Source of the DNA: Clarireedia homoeocarpa
Taxonomy: Eukaryota; Ascomycota; Leotiomycetes; Helotiales; Rutstroemiaceae
Direction of reading: 5' to 3'
DNA length: 64,000 nucleotides
NCBI GenBank assembly: GCA_001465935.1
Contig: LNKV01000037.1
Coordinates: 483,487-547,486, forward strand
Part shown: in pieces, positions 1 to 10,144 of the stretch
How the letters are laid out: the number at the start of each line of letters is the position of its first letter
Numbering within the stretch: the first letter of the stretch is position 1
The notes under the pieces: model-generated
Database searches by the model: none
What the model was told of the DNA's origin: nothing
The model's input: only the letters and a program-made list of their open reading frames with translations
Program-made: the position numbers and the translations under genes

Positions 1-301
1 TTTATGGGTTCCTCCAATCGAAGTAGCTTTTCGACGACTGGTATGAGAAAGGACAAGGTTTTTCCACTACCTGTGACAGCCTAGAACTTATCAGCGGGGA
101 CGAGCAAAGGAAACGAAATGGACCTACCTCGACAACGACATCTTTGTTGCCCATGAACAATGGTATGGTGGAAGCTTGTACTGGAGTCATCTTTTCAAAC
201 CCCATTGACGAAATAGCATCCAGGATCCATTCCGCCAATGGAGGTGTTAGGGCGTCCCAGGCTCGCGGGTCTTTTTTCACATTGTCTTTATTGACAGCCA
301 T
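1..301 (-). CDS. SPB4: ATP-dependent rRNA helicase SPB4, N-terminal part (runs off the left edge)
   Basis: DEAD-box RNA helicase of the Spb4 type, a nucleolar enzyme needed for 60S subunit and 27S pre-rRNA maturation. Two exons are visible: 301-128 (58 codons) and 80-1, split by a 47-nt intron (GTAGGT at 127, CTAG ending at 81). The joined product begins MAVNKDNVKKDPRAWDAL, carries the Q-motif region (TPVQASTIPLFM), and the splice restores motif I (AVTGSGKT) exactly, which fixes the intron. Unspliced reading would break the P-loop. The start at 301 is chosen because the protein N-terminus then matches the family; an in-frame upstream extension to 415 exists but looks like 5' leader. Motifs II-VI and the C-terminus lie outside the window. 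Spb4 rather than another DEAD-box protein is judged from the N-terminal wording around the Q motif. Confidence 0.85.
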
Positions 302-1085
302 GGTGTATCGGTCTTTCGGATGGCTCTTTGGGTGCGCGCAATTGGACTTGGATTTGAAGCGGCATCTGATCTGGAGAAATTCCCAAATTTTTCTTATCTT
401 ATCGGCCGCCGGCAATTTTCTCCTGGACTATTGCGCTTGTGATTGGTCGCACCTTTAACCTTCACGAGCTTGATAGATGTACGCCATGTTTCCTTTAAGC
501 ACTGAGGCACTTGCATTTTCCTGTTAAAAAGTCTTCCTACGTCAGGACATTCGTATCTACCAGCAACCAGTTGGTGCGGGTTACCTAACTCAATCGGGAT
601 TTAATTGTTCGTGTACGTAAACAACATTCAGCTGTTGATGTAAGACGTCTGTCTATCAATATTCAAACCCAGAAATTTTCAAAATTTCGTCCTGCTTTCT
701 TCAAGCCATATACGTCTTATATCTGTCCTCTTGCATGTGACGTTGGTCGCGTGCTTAGTCACTCAAAAATATTCTTCGGCACCAATCTTGGCTGCGTGTC
801 TCTCTCATCTTGTCAACTTTTTGACACTGAGAAAGATAGTCATCTTATCTTTCAGCACATGTGCCACGTCTACACGCGGCGCAAAAAGTCATCATATCTT
901 TCTTCAATGATGCAGCTCGGTCTGCGCTTCTCGCTTCTCCTCTCCTAAACCCTGCACACGACATCTCTCTCCCAGCGAACAACACCACAGTGCGTTCCTC
1001 ACGAAGAGAACAGTATCTCCACTCAACTTCTTGGTTTCTTCGTGCGTTTACAGATAGTCGGCGTACATTTGCAGGTGCTCTTCGC
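302..1085. other. divergent intergenic region, SPB4 / DGK1
   Basis: This stretch separates two divergently transcribed genes and should hold both promoters and 5' leaders. I see no coding potential with conserved content. The reading frame of the downstream kinase stays open back to a GTG near 861, but no ATG occurs in that extension. Confidence 0.6.
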
Positions 1086-2315
1086 ATGCCCGCTTTGCCA
1101 GATTTCATAATGTCGAGACCATTTTCGGGTATCCCGGCTACTCCACGAGTCATTTCACCTTCTCCAACGCCATCTGAAAGATTGCAGGATGGTGGCTATT
1201 TCGGACCTACAACTAGGTCAGCAAAGAAGAGGCTAGCAGCGCAAGCGGCAATAGACGAAGGGATAGATGAGGATGAGGACTCTGGTGTTGAGCTGGAAAG
1301 AGCCAGGGCGAGAAGTCGCAGTCCTATAAATTCTCGAAAACCCCCTACTCCTACCGTCAGGACAACGAAGAAGAAATCAAAGAGCGCAGATACTGTGAAG
1401 ACTCATAATACAAATGGAAATGCTTCGAATGGAAATGCTTCGAATGGAAATGCTTCGAATGGACATGCTTCGAACGGACATCTTTCTCCAGCAACTGCAT
1501 CATCAGGCTGGAGTTGGCAGGATTTCAGTCGCAGTCCCAGCCCGCTAGGGCTTATTCCTATCCACAGACAGTGGAGGTCCTTTGTGCATCGGCACGAAGT
1601 ACCGCGCAAAGTGTTGCACGTATCGATTGGGTTCTTCACCATCTGGCTCTATGTCTCAGGTGTTCAGACTAGTGATATTACACCATATCTAATGTCAGCC
1701 CTAATACCGATAGCGACCTTTGACTATCTTCGGCACAATTATGCGGGCTTGAACCGTTTGTATGTACGATTACTCGGAGCGCTCATGCGGGAAACCGAGT
1801 ATGATGGGTGGAATGGTGTCATATGGTATCTACTAGGAGCCTGGATCGTACTTGGTTTCTTTCCGAAAGACATCGGTGTGATGGGTGTACTACTCTTGAG
1901 CTGGTGTGATACAGCTGCAAGTACTGTAGGACGAGCCTATGGAAGATATACTCCAAGATTGAGACGTGGCAAATCACTAGCTGGTTCACTTGCAGCATTT
2001 GCTGTTGGTGTGATCACTGCGGCGTCCTTTTGGGGCTGGCTAGCACCAAGGACAGGACCATTTCCGGACGATGTGGACTGGCCATTCATGTTCTCGGGAG
2101 ATCTCAAACTACCTGCAGGGATTCGAGATATTATTGGTCTCAGTGAGGCTCACAGTACCATTTCTGGGGGATTGGCATTGGGGGTTATGAGTTTATGGAC
2201 TGGTTTCACAGCGGCAGCTAGTGAGGTAGTTGACATTTTCGGGTGGGATGACAACTTGACAATCCCAGTTCTGAGCGGTATGGGCATGTGGGGATTTCTT
2301 AAGATCTTTGGGTAG
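1086..2315 (+). CDS. DGK1: CTP-dependent diacylglycerol kinase (Dgk1-like)
   Basis: Integral ER/nuclear membrane enzyme that phosphorylates diacylglycerol to phosphatidate with CTP and so opposes lipin-type phosphatase; the family is related to CTP transferases. It is intronless, 409 aa from the first ATG (1086); a second ATG at 1110 has a better context (A at -3) and would give 401 aa. The first 150 residues are low-complexity, acidic then RS/K-rich, and include a five-copy Asn-Gly-Asn-Ala-Ser repeat. The catalytic part begins at the conserved Arg-Lys pair (about residues 174-175, PRKVLH) and contains SWCDTAASTVGR, whose Asp (about 275) matches the essential Asp of yeast Dgk1. Several hydrophobic segments follow to the C-terminus (GMWGFLKIFG). 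The N-terminal tail is longer than in yeast, as is common in filamentous fungi. Divergent from SPB4. Confidence 0.88.
   Translation: MPALPDFIMSRPFSGIPATPRVISPSPTPSERLQDGGYFGPTTRSAKKRLAAQAAIDEGIDEDEDSGVELERARARSRSPINSRKPPTPTVRTTKKKSKSADTVKTHNTNGNASNGNASNGNASNGHASNGHLSPATASSGWSWQDFSRSPSPLGLIPIHRQWRSFVHRHEVPRKVLHVSIGFFTIWLYVSGVQTSDITPYLMSALIPIATFDYLRHNYAGLNRLYVRLLGALMRETEYDGWNGVIWYLLGAWIVLGFFPKDIGVMGVLLLSWCDTAASTVGRAYGRYTPRLRRGKSLAGSLAAFAVGVITAASFWGWLAPRTGPFPDDVDWPFMFSGDLKLPAGIRDIIGLSEAHSTISGGLALGVMSLWTGFTAAASEVVDIFGWDDNLTIPVLSGMGMWGFLKIFG
1413..1481 (+). repeat. 15-bp coding minisatellite in DGK1
   Basis: Four complete 15-bp units (AATGGAAATGCTTCG with one A-to-C variant) plus a partial fifth encode NGNAS/NGHAS pentapeptides in the disordered N-terminal tail of the kinase. 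The unit length keeps frame, so copy number can change without breaking the gene. Confidence 0.95.
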
Positions 2316-3075
2316 AATGGAAGAAGGAATAGGAGGTAGGATATTATATTATGGAGGCGTTCGGCGGCTCAAAGTGCAACGTACATTAGAGATATAAACC
2401 CGACAAACTTAATGCACACATAGATTCAACCCACACCGAATTTATGTCCATGCAAGAATAAAGTGCGACATACATGTACATGTATACTTGGGTACGTATA
2501 TGTATGACGAACCGGAGATTCCAAGCATACATGCTCTAGGTAAGCAAGCATGCAGTGAGCTGGGTGGCCAATTCCACGATAATTCCGGGAAAAAAAATGT
2601 GAAGCATGTGTCCCGATGGTCAAGACCAAACGGACCATAATCATTCCAGCGCTTTATTCGATTGATTAAGATCATTGGTTGGAATTCCCAGCATACAGAT
2701 CATAGCCGTGATCCTTCAACCAGTCAACTGAATGCCTGCATCACCGTTTAAATGTTACCTGTCCTTGGAGCTATCGTAGGGAGTTGGAAGGGAAATATTT
2801 GCATCTACAGGTAACAACCCAGTTCAGAGCAGTAATATAATCTCACTCAATTGATTGCGCACATTGGATAATGATCTGATGGTTAATAGTTTCAGTCTTT
2901 CTAGATAGCTTCCCCATTGGCTTCTTGTGATGTTGCTACCAAAAGAAGAAATCGAGATCTTTGGGACCAAAAGCCATCCTGTGATCATTTGGCATTTCCT
3001 CTTTCTGACATGATGGCAGAACGGGAATTCCATTTATCTTCCATGATTTTGGTGTCATCTATTCGTCCCGCCACG

Positions 3076-3109
3076 CCCATCCCATCCCATCCCATCCCAT
3101 CCCATCCCA
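3076..3109 (+). repeat. (CCCAT)n pentanucleotide microsatellite
   Basis: About seven copies of CCCAT, the last being CCCAG. Intergenic. Confidence 0.95.
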
Positions 3110-3341
3110 GGTGCTCCCGTTCTCCTCGACCATTCGGCCTTCTCCTATTCGACATGGGTCATGGAGTTGTATATTCCAGCAGGAGGAGGCAATCGCCCAT
3201 CGAATGGTAGGTAGGATGGATAGGCAGGTAGAATTGTTGATTGACAACGCATACAGATAGACAAATGAGCATAGGATACTGTACGTGTATTCATGTATTC
3301 GAGCCCCAATCCCCTTCCATGCCACATCCCCATGTTCCCCG

Positions 3342-3369
3342 TTTCCCTTTTCCCTTTTCCCTTTTCCCT
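3342..3369 (+). repeat. (TTTTCCC)n microsatellite
   Basis: About four copies of a 7-bp TTTTCCC unit in a strongly pyrimidine-rich stretch. Confidence 0.9.
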
Positions 3370-4361
3370 GTGGCCGTTCTCCAAATTTCGTTTTCTTACC
3401 GTCATGCCCCAACCAAGGTCCAAATATGACCATCTCGGCCGCCAAAAGCCTAATCTTCCTGCAATGAAGCCTAATTGAAAACTTTGGACCAGACAGAATC
3501 CACGAAAATCGTCCACCACGAAGCCCAAAAGCCAATGAGAGAGAATTCTTACACTCGTAATCATACCGAAACCTTCGATCGTAATGGGCAACTCCATGTT
3601 CATACCCAAACCGACCGGGAAAAGAATTGCAAGGCGTCTTCGTGCTGCTTTTATGAGGGAACACAAGGCGATATGCACACTTTCATAACGATCCCTGCTG
3701 AGTTTGCTTTCCTTAGCGTGAGAGCGCGCTTGCTCGTTTGTCCGCACTTCCCATGTCAATGCTTCCCTGGTCCTTGGGCTCCGTACCTCACCACCGTGCT
3801 CTGCGCTGCACCACACACATACGGCGTAGCTTCTTCCTTGAGAAATAATATTCCATACTCGCTCCTACTTGCCCTGCTCCCATGCGACAGCAATTCCGCA
3901 TCCAATGCCTCCACCTTTTCCCCTCCAATCCTTTCCTCGATTCTCTCTCCCATGCCACCAATCCCACCAATCCCATCTCCTCGGCATATGCAAAATGGAT
4001 ACACGGCCATCCATGCGCAATAAAATCTTCTTCCACCCAGTACTGTTGAGCCAATTCAAGGCCAATGTGCAAGCCAGAACTTTCCACGGATCATCCTATT
4101 GACCATACTACTGCAGGTATAATAGGGTTCGGAACATACATGAGAGCATGAAAGGACGGAATGGATGCGGTCGGAGAAGCTGGTCGTAACGGGCTAGTAA
4201 GGAAGAAGGCAAAAGCATCGGCCTATCTCCTCCTCGCCCTCTCTCTTGACGCGGGGTCATCGATACGGACAGCCGGTCGAAAAGGTCAGAGTCATTCACT
4301 TTCCCTTCGTCTCCTCTGCCTTTTCTTAGTCTCATTATGTGATCAAGCCAGGATGGCCGTC

Positions 4362-4368
4362 TATAAAA
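4362..4368 (+). promoter_or_regulatory. TATA-like box upstream of KXD1-like gene
   Basis: TATAAAA, 354 nt before the ATG at 4716. The intervening sequence is CT-rich and free of long ORFs in the gene's frame, consistent with a long 5' leader. Assignment to this gene is inferred from orientation and distance only. Confidence 0.45.
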
Positions 4369-4715
4369 GGAGGTATGAGATCCATCCTCGAAGGATTTCC
4401 TTTCTCTTTCCTTTCCATCATTTGCAAATTCCCGTCTTCGAACTCATTCCTCACCGCTTCATACACTCAACCACTTTACCCAACCAAGAACCTTCCACTC
4501 ATACAATAACTATATTGTCTGTGCTTGACTTGTTTCTCATCGCGCCATCATCGTCAAGATAATACCTTGGATCTTTTGACTTTTACCTGTGTTGTATTGC
4601 ATTGCATTGCATTGACACGGCATCAAAATCTCATATTAAATTCTTCGCCAGTATCCACCACTGCTTTGTTGTCGTTTGCAAAATTGCAGAACCGAGAAAC
4701 TCAATTCATTACATC

Positions 4716-5402
4716 ATGGCCTACCAACAAAGCTACTATCAATCTAGCACCCTCCCCATTCCTGTTCCTTCAAAAGGTCAACAGGTTCCATATTATACTC
4801 CACAAAACACCACCTATGGAGTCTCGCCACCAGAAGTTGCCGAATCAGTCACCACAGGTTCCGGCATGACTGCTGGATATGGAAATTCAACATACACTGC
4901 GAGTAGTTACGCTGGAAGTGCCAGCGGTGATTACGATAGCACTGCTTCTGCCAATGGAGTTGATTTGCAAGAGTACATGCAAGATCGATTTTCTGGCGCA
5001 TTCGATCCTCTTCCCTTAGATCGCACTTTGGCAGTCCAAGCACAAACGTGAGTTCAAATGCCAGTGAAACTAGAAACTTATGCTAATTGTCATTTTTTAG
5101 ATCCGGCTTATTGAACGCAAAGCACAGAGAAATCATGGATTTGCAAGCATTGGCTCAACAGCGCATTGCGAGAACCAGAGCCAGATTGGCAGAGGGTTAC
5201 CAAGATGCGAAGGAAGTGAAAGCCAATCTTGAGTGGACTCAAAATCGAGTATCGTAAGTTTTCAATTCTCTCCGCATGGCTTCATTTGCCAAAGGATCTC
5301 AATTCTAACACCCGATTCAGAACGCTCAGCAAAAAAGTCGCCAAAAAGCACCCAAAAGAATACGCTCAGGCCCGCGCACGATATCCATCACCAGAATACT
5401 AA
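4716..5402 (+). CDS. KXD1: KxDL-domain protein (BLOC-1-related subunit KXD1-like)
   Basis: Three exons: 4716-5047, 5101-5253, 5321-5402, giving 188 aa. The introns are 53 nt (GTGAGT..TTAG) and 67 nt (GTAAGT..TCAG), both phase 2, and the frame sum closes exactly at TAA. The N-terminal 70 residues are Ser/Tyr/Pro/Gln-rich and probably disordered (MAYQQSYYQSS). The conserved region starts near VDLQEYMQDRF and runs through a predicted helical stretch (IMDLQALAQQRIARTRARL, then AKEVKANLEW) to KKVAKKHPKEYAQA, which resembles the C-terminal half of metazoan KXD1 (KRDL..RQHPEAF). The family takes part in endosome/lysosome-related organelle complexes; in fungi it is mostly annotated by homology. The function is inferred from the domain only. 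Confidence 0.8.
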
Positions 5403-6548
5403 AAGCATCATCTCATGCATTTCTCATTTTACATATTCATCACTTATGCGCGATCTTTCTTCCCTTTATCCCTTTTCACCAACCGACGTTGTTGTGATAG
5501 ACGCGGCATATGCAGGAAAAATTATGCTGGCGCTGCTTTTACTTTTCCACAAACGCGCAGGCGGTACTTCTAACGACCTTTACGATATTATGATTGGCTG
5601 AGCGGCTCTCTTATGTTATATTAATCTACGCATGTGGAGTGTATGTGCGGGGGATCCACGGCACCTGGTACATTTTCATGGATTGCTTATAGAAAAAGAG
5701 ACGCCAGGGCTGCAGTAGTTCCCGCTTTTATGCATGAGGGCATCTGCAGGACCCTGGGGTATAGGTTTCGAGTTGTAGGAGGATTGTAGAATAGGTGATT
5801 GGGCCTCTATTTTTGGAGTGAGTAGTTGGAAGAGCAGCCAGGTAGCTTTAGGGTGGATATGCTGAGGTCTACTCTGGTTGGATGGGTGGCTAGCTTTGTA
5901 GTCCTTTGGCACGAAAATCGGATAGCGTAGGATTGGAGTTTGGGTGCTTTGGGATGGGGGAGTATGATCTCTTTGGAGTTTAGTTCGAAAAATAACAAAG
6001 TATGGAAAGCATTTTCACACATGGATCTGAGACCTGTGACTGGTTGAGAAAATAAGATTGCGGGCTGGAATAGGTATAGAGGCATGTGGGAATAAGTAGA
6101 GTAAACTTTCTAGAAGCTTGCCTGACTGAGACATGTTTGCACCTGACACCTTGATATAGATGGGATGGACTGCCGGGAATTTGGATGCAGAAGGGAGGGT
6201 GGTCTACCCTAGCCGATGTGATGTGCCCCGCGGGGACCAATGATGTAAGAGGGTTTAGTAGAAGCGTAATCGGATAAGGTGGTGTGGTTGTTGGAATAGA
6301 CATATCAGGATGAGCAGGTCGCCTTATTCATCGCGTTGTTTTCCCGCAGCTGCCGAGTAGCTATTTGAAGTTTCTCCCTTGTTGCTGCCCTGCTGCTTCC
6401 ATTCATTTCGTTATCTCATATGCCCACCCTTTTCTAGGTCTATCTCGTCCTACTCATTAAATCCACGAGCAGGATAATATCCTCCTGATCAAGATTCCCG
6501 AATCTCATCCCGACCCAAGCTTCTCGCCTAACTCCTTAAATCTCACAT
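5403..6548. other. intergenic, convergent KXD1-like / PIG-H
   Basis: 3' flanks of two convergent genes. No conserved ORF, RNA gene or strong repeat recognised. Confidence 0.6.
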
Positions 6549-7196
6549 TCAACCACTATTCTCTCTCCCTTCCTTTCCCTCCTTCCCACTTCCCCCACTA
6601 TCCCCAAACAAACCCCCTCTCGCCCCCCTCCACACCCTCTCCAAAACCCTCCTCCCCGGCAACAGCCTCTCGAAAACCACCAGCAGCTCCCCCTCCCCCT
6701 CCACCACAACCACTAACACATATCTCACCTCAAACCCCTTGAACACCTCATTGATATAGATATCCTGGATCTTCGTGCTAGGAATAAACCGCGTTTTCGT
6801 CGTGCTAAGATACGTCTGCGGGGAGGACGAGATCTGCAGCCCGAGATGTCGCAGGATGAGCAGCGATTCGTGGGTATGCGGACGGATGAGGAGGGGATAT
6901 AGAGGGAGGAGCAGCAGAGGCAGGATGTGTGGTTGTAGGGAAAGGAGCTGCGCGGGAAGCAGGTAGGTGGGGAGGTGAGGGGTTAGTGGCTCGAAACCGG
7001 TGGGCGGAGGGAAGTAGCGCAAGTAGTGGATGTAGAGGGTAAGGAGGATGAGGAAGCCTAGGGAGAGGCGGATGAGGTGGGTTAGGAGGAGGAGGAGACG
7101 GAGGGGGAGCGTCAGTGGTGGGAGCGTGCTGACGGTGTATTCGATTGTTGTCGGGGAGGGGCGGCGCGTGTGCAGCGTGGGCGGACAGGTTAGCAT
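6549..7196 (-). CDS. GPI15: GPI-GlcNAc transferase subunit, PIG-H family
   Basis: Single exon, 215 aa, start ATG at 7196. Subunit H of the ER complex that moves GlcNAc from UDP-GlcNAc to phosphatidylinositol, the first step of GPI-anchor synthesis. Residues about 25-60 and 80-105 are very Leu-rich hydrophobic segments, matching the hairpin-like membrane part of PIG-H. The conserved C-terminal domain follows: ESLLILRHLGLQI, TRFIPSTKIQDIYINEVFKG and the downstream YVLVVVVEGEGELLVVFERLLP region, which are family hallmarks. The C-terminal tail is Gly/Glu/Lys-rich and not conserved. The coding strand is unusually C/T-rich, with long CTCC runs, so codon use is skewed compared with neighbours. The yeast-style symbol GPI15 is used; PIGH is the animal name. 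Confidence 0.85.
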   Translation of the reverse strand: MLTCPPTLHTRRPSPTTIEYTVSTLPPLTLPLRLLLLLTHLIRLSLGFLILLTLYIHYLRYFPPPTGFEPLTPHLPTYLLPAQLLSLQPHILPLLLLPLYPLLIRPHTHESLLILRHLGLQISSSPQTYLSTTKTRFIPSTKIQDIYINEVFKGFEVRYVLVVVVEGEGELLVVFERLLPGRRVLERVWRGARGGLFGDSGGSGKEGKEGRENSG

Positions 7197-9064
7197 TTTG
7201 GATGCATGAATTTGATTGGATATCGCGGGATTGCGGTTGGATGGTGTGCGTGTAAGGTAATTGAAGCTTGCGAATGCGCTTCAGTTTGTCGAGGTATGGT
7301 GTTGAAATGGGTAAATAAAATTGGGAGACGCTGCATGTTTAGCTTATCGATAAGGTACGCGCTGTGGTTAAGGTAATTAGTTTTAGTGCTTGGAACTAGC
7401 AGCCTGGTGGGGGCTAAGCCGTCTGTCACTTTAGTGCCAGTACCTAGTGATTGGAGAAACAATTTCCTAGCGGCTCGGCAGTTAATACATTGGTCCACAA
7501 GAGTGGCCCCTTTGATGATGCGGAAGTAGGCGATTGTTATCAAGGTATAGAGTTGAATTTCCATGAAAGATATGGTTGACGAGGTGGTAGTCGCCGGTCA
7601 AGTCAGAACGTGGGGCCATAGTATGTTTCAAAGACCGATTGCTCTATTTCAGAGATGATGAACTGGGGCAATAAGGCGAAGACGACAAAACATTCCCATC
7701 CGTAGGTGGTGCCAAGCTCCGCCAGTGACGCTTCACAAGCAGGAGTATGATGTTCACTTACAATATCAAGCTGGCGGTATAACACGCGATAATACAGGAC
7801 ATCCGGGCATGATTATGTTCAAGGATATAAGCTTGATTAGAGTCATAGCATTATGATCACGAGTATCTTGAAAGTCGACTGGATGCGGGAGCAGCGGCCT
7901 CAACTCAGACGAGCTTACATGGTCTGGGAATCAATTGGCAACCAGGTAGGCAGGTGTATTAATTATTGGCTTCCTGGCCCACGCCAAAATACACGCTCGC
8001 GATTCATGTCATACATGGTGTTGGGGTGAGCTGCAGAGCTGCTAGCGGTATTGGTTATTTTGGCTACGTTGAAAGAAGTCTTAGTCTGCCTCCACGGTAG
8101 TGGCCCTCGGAGAGCCAGCGGAGCGTTATATATATTTCCTCTGTATATAGAGGAAATGATTTTCTTGTACAGACAGAATAACCTTACTTCTACCAAGGTC
8201 TATATGTTTAAGGCTTTTATATATCTATATACAAAAAGGAGAAAATCAGTAGTACTGATTAGATTTCAAAGTCGTCGACAAGGTAAGCCTTGGATATATA
8301 CAATATAGAGGAAAAGAAAGGGGGTTTCCTGGAATAGTTTCAGAGTTTCGAAGAATATATCTTTATAAAAGTCTCCTCTATCTGTCGATATCGATAGGGA
8401 GGAAGAAAAATAAAGAGGAGATTTTGCGTATTAGTAAACATACATTGTGCATCATGGGGTGTAATAGTTCATTAACCACCGAAAAAGCCCTCCGAATTCA
8501 ACACAAGTCCAAGATTTGAGACAGAACGGAGAATCGAGTCAATAGGTTTCCATGAGTTGTTTTCCCACTCAAATATGTCAAGTAGTGTTCATAAATAGTG
8601 GGTAGTAGATCTTGAAAGACGTTGGTTTTGGTACGAAATGAGAACGGAGCAAAAATAATGAAAGATTCCGGGTTTCGATTTGATATGCGAATCTTTTTCG
8701 ATTTGATTTCAGCACTGAACGGCGTTGCACGCCAGTGTAAGATCGAAAGCTCTAAGATACATGTATAAACCAGCAGTCTCCCGGTAGGTGTACTGTGTGC
8801 GCTCCAGCGGTATGTACAATATGATGGGCCTTGTGATACCACCAAGGAAGAATCTGACGGCCTCTGAAGAGCTTGCAACCACTTGCTTGCGAGCCGGCAG
8901 TCCTTTCTCCCGGCTTTCCACTACTTGTGGCATTCACAGCGGCATTACCAATAAAGATCTGAAGTGAAAGCTCTAGAAGACTGTAATAAAATACAGCACG
9001 TAACTATAGCCCGAGGAATTCTTACTTTCAGCAGGGGCTCTTTCTGTTCCAATAGTGTTCCTCT
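7197..9064. other. 1.9-kb intergenic region with AT-rich palindromic core
   Basis: No conserved protein recognised. About 8120-8440 is AT-rich with repeated TATATA and AGAGGAAA words and short perfect palindromes (for example TTTCCTCT/AGAGGAAA around 8132-8153 and TCGATATCGA near 8377). Decayed repeat DNA is possible but unproven. Confidence 0.5.
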
Positions 9065-9760
9065 TCATTCCCCAGTATCAATCTCCAAATCAATCTGTAC
9101 CCCATTACCAACACCATAATCCTCCAGCGTTAATGCATCCTTAAATGGTCTTTCCCCCTGCCTCTTAAGCAGAATCTCATGTGGTTGTCGTCCAATCCTC
9201 GCCGCTACCTGTGCCTTGAACAACTTTATCGGATCGCTCGCCAAACATGGAATCGCGGCTTTGGTACCCAACCGGTCATTAACGTGCACAATGATCATAG
9301 GTTCGTTCGAAGGTGCAGATGTGGTAGATACTGGGGTAGATATTGGAGCGGAAGGTCGAGATGGAGGGAGTGAAGTATCCGTTTGCGAGGAAGGTTTCTT
9401 TTTGGCGGCCGAGCTGCTTGATTTCAGTTTGGAGTAGGCGGAAGCCCCAAATTTGCTAGCAATGTCAAGGGTATCTTCCTCTTCTTCCTGCTCTTGCTTA
9501 TCATCGTTTCTCTCTTTCCTTTCTTCGCTCTTCGGAAATTTTGATGTAGCAGAAGAGCCGAATTTGGCCGCGATGTCTAAATCATCATTTTCGGTATTCT
9601 TGTGTGAAGGAACCTCGCGCTCACGGTCTGGCTTTCGGTCTCGAATTGGTGATCTTTTTCTTTCTCTTCTCGGCGATCGCGATCGTTTGCGGTAATCTCT
9701 ATCTGTGTCGCGTTCAGGCGATCTTGAACGAGCTCTTTTTTTGAGTTTTAGACCTGCCAT
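9065..9760 (-). CDS. HUB1: Hub1/UBL5-like ubiquitin-fold protein with RS-rich N-terminal extension
   Basis: Single exon, 231 aa. Residues about 155-227 resemble Hub1/UBL5 closely in pattern (VNDRLGTKAAIPC, then ILLKRQGERPFKDALTLEDY): the NDRLG.K, FKD and L.DY motifs of the splicing modifier Hub1 are all present. As in Hub1 there is no C-terminal Gly-Gly; it ends IDTGE. Residues 1-50 form an RS/RD/RE-rich tract (RSRSPERDTDRDYRKRSRSP), typical of spliceosome-associated proteins. Between them a 15-residue motif occurs twice, at 61-75 (LDIAAKFGSSATSKF) and 98-112 (LDIASKFGASAYSKL). Yeast and human Hub1/UBL5 are only about 73 aa, so this is a much longer version. Spliceosomal function is inferred from both parts. 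Same strand as NOP58 downstream in coordinates, but transcribed separately. Confidence 0.8.
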   Translation of the reverse strand: MAGLKLKKRARSRSPERDTDRDYRKRSRSPRRERKRSPIRDRKPDREREVPSHKNTENDDLDIAAKFGSSATSKFPKSEERKERNDDKQEQEEEEDTLDIASKFGASAYSKLKSSSSAAKKKPSSQTDTSLPPSRPSAPISTPVSTTSAPSNEPMIIVHVNDRLGTKAAIPCLASDPIKLFKAQVAARIGRQPHEILLKRQGERPFKDALTLEDYGVGNGVQIDLEIDTGE

Positions 9761-10144
9761 TCTGTATTTATTAATTGAGGTGATGCACTTTTGGCACAGC
9801 TTTTGGATATAAAGTAGAGTCGGCTAAATTTCGGCAGCGCGGCCCTACTGAGCGCAAATCTATCGCTCGCTGCTTTCGTGGGTTTGACGGAATATTGTGG
9901 TAAAGCCCAAGGAAGAAGACTTACAAAACATCACGACCATGAGTAATCATTCTAAAGCACAATTTAATTCAATATTTGACATCTTCTCCTGAAATTTTGT
10001 ACTATGCAAGAGCATCTAAGCCTAAAGACAAATACCCTAATTTGGCCATCCTGACGCCATGTCAAACAATCAACCCAAGACGCCCGGACTCATGATATCG
10101 GAAGCATTATGATACAGAAATGAAAGATGAGAATAATCAATCTA
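9761..10144. other. short intergenic region, HUB1-like promoter / NOP58 3' flank
   Basis: Contains the 3' end of NOP58 and the upstream region of the Hub1-like gene. Nothing else recognised. Confidence 0.6.

Larger units (their letters stand above)
2316..4715. other. 2.4-kb intergenic region with pyrimidine-rich simple repeats
   Basis: No conserved coding content was recognised on either strand; overlapping open frames at 3059-3816 and 3788-4100 come from low-complexity CCCAT and CCCTTTT tracts. The last part (about 4370-4715) is probably the 5' leader of the KXD1-like gene, since a TATA-like box sits at 4362. A short ATTGC triplication lies at 4595-4614. Confidence 0.6.

Noticed and set aside
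861..1085. Upstream in-frame extension of the diacylglycerol kinase
   Set aside because: It begins at GTG, contains no ATG, and the residues are not family-like; the first ATG is at 1086.
3059..3816. Long overlapping minus-strand open frames
   Set aside because: They run through CCCAT and CCCTTTT repeats, two frames overlap each other, and no domain pattern is seen.
4161..4562. 133-codon plus-strand frame upstream of the KXD1-like gene
   Set aside because: It overlaps the TATA box and probable 5' leader, and is low-complexity without conserved features.
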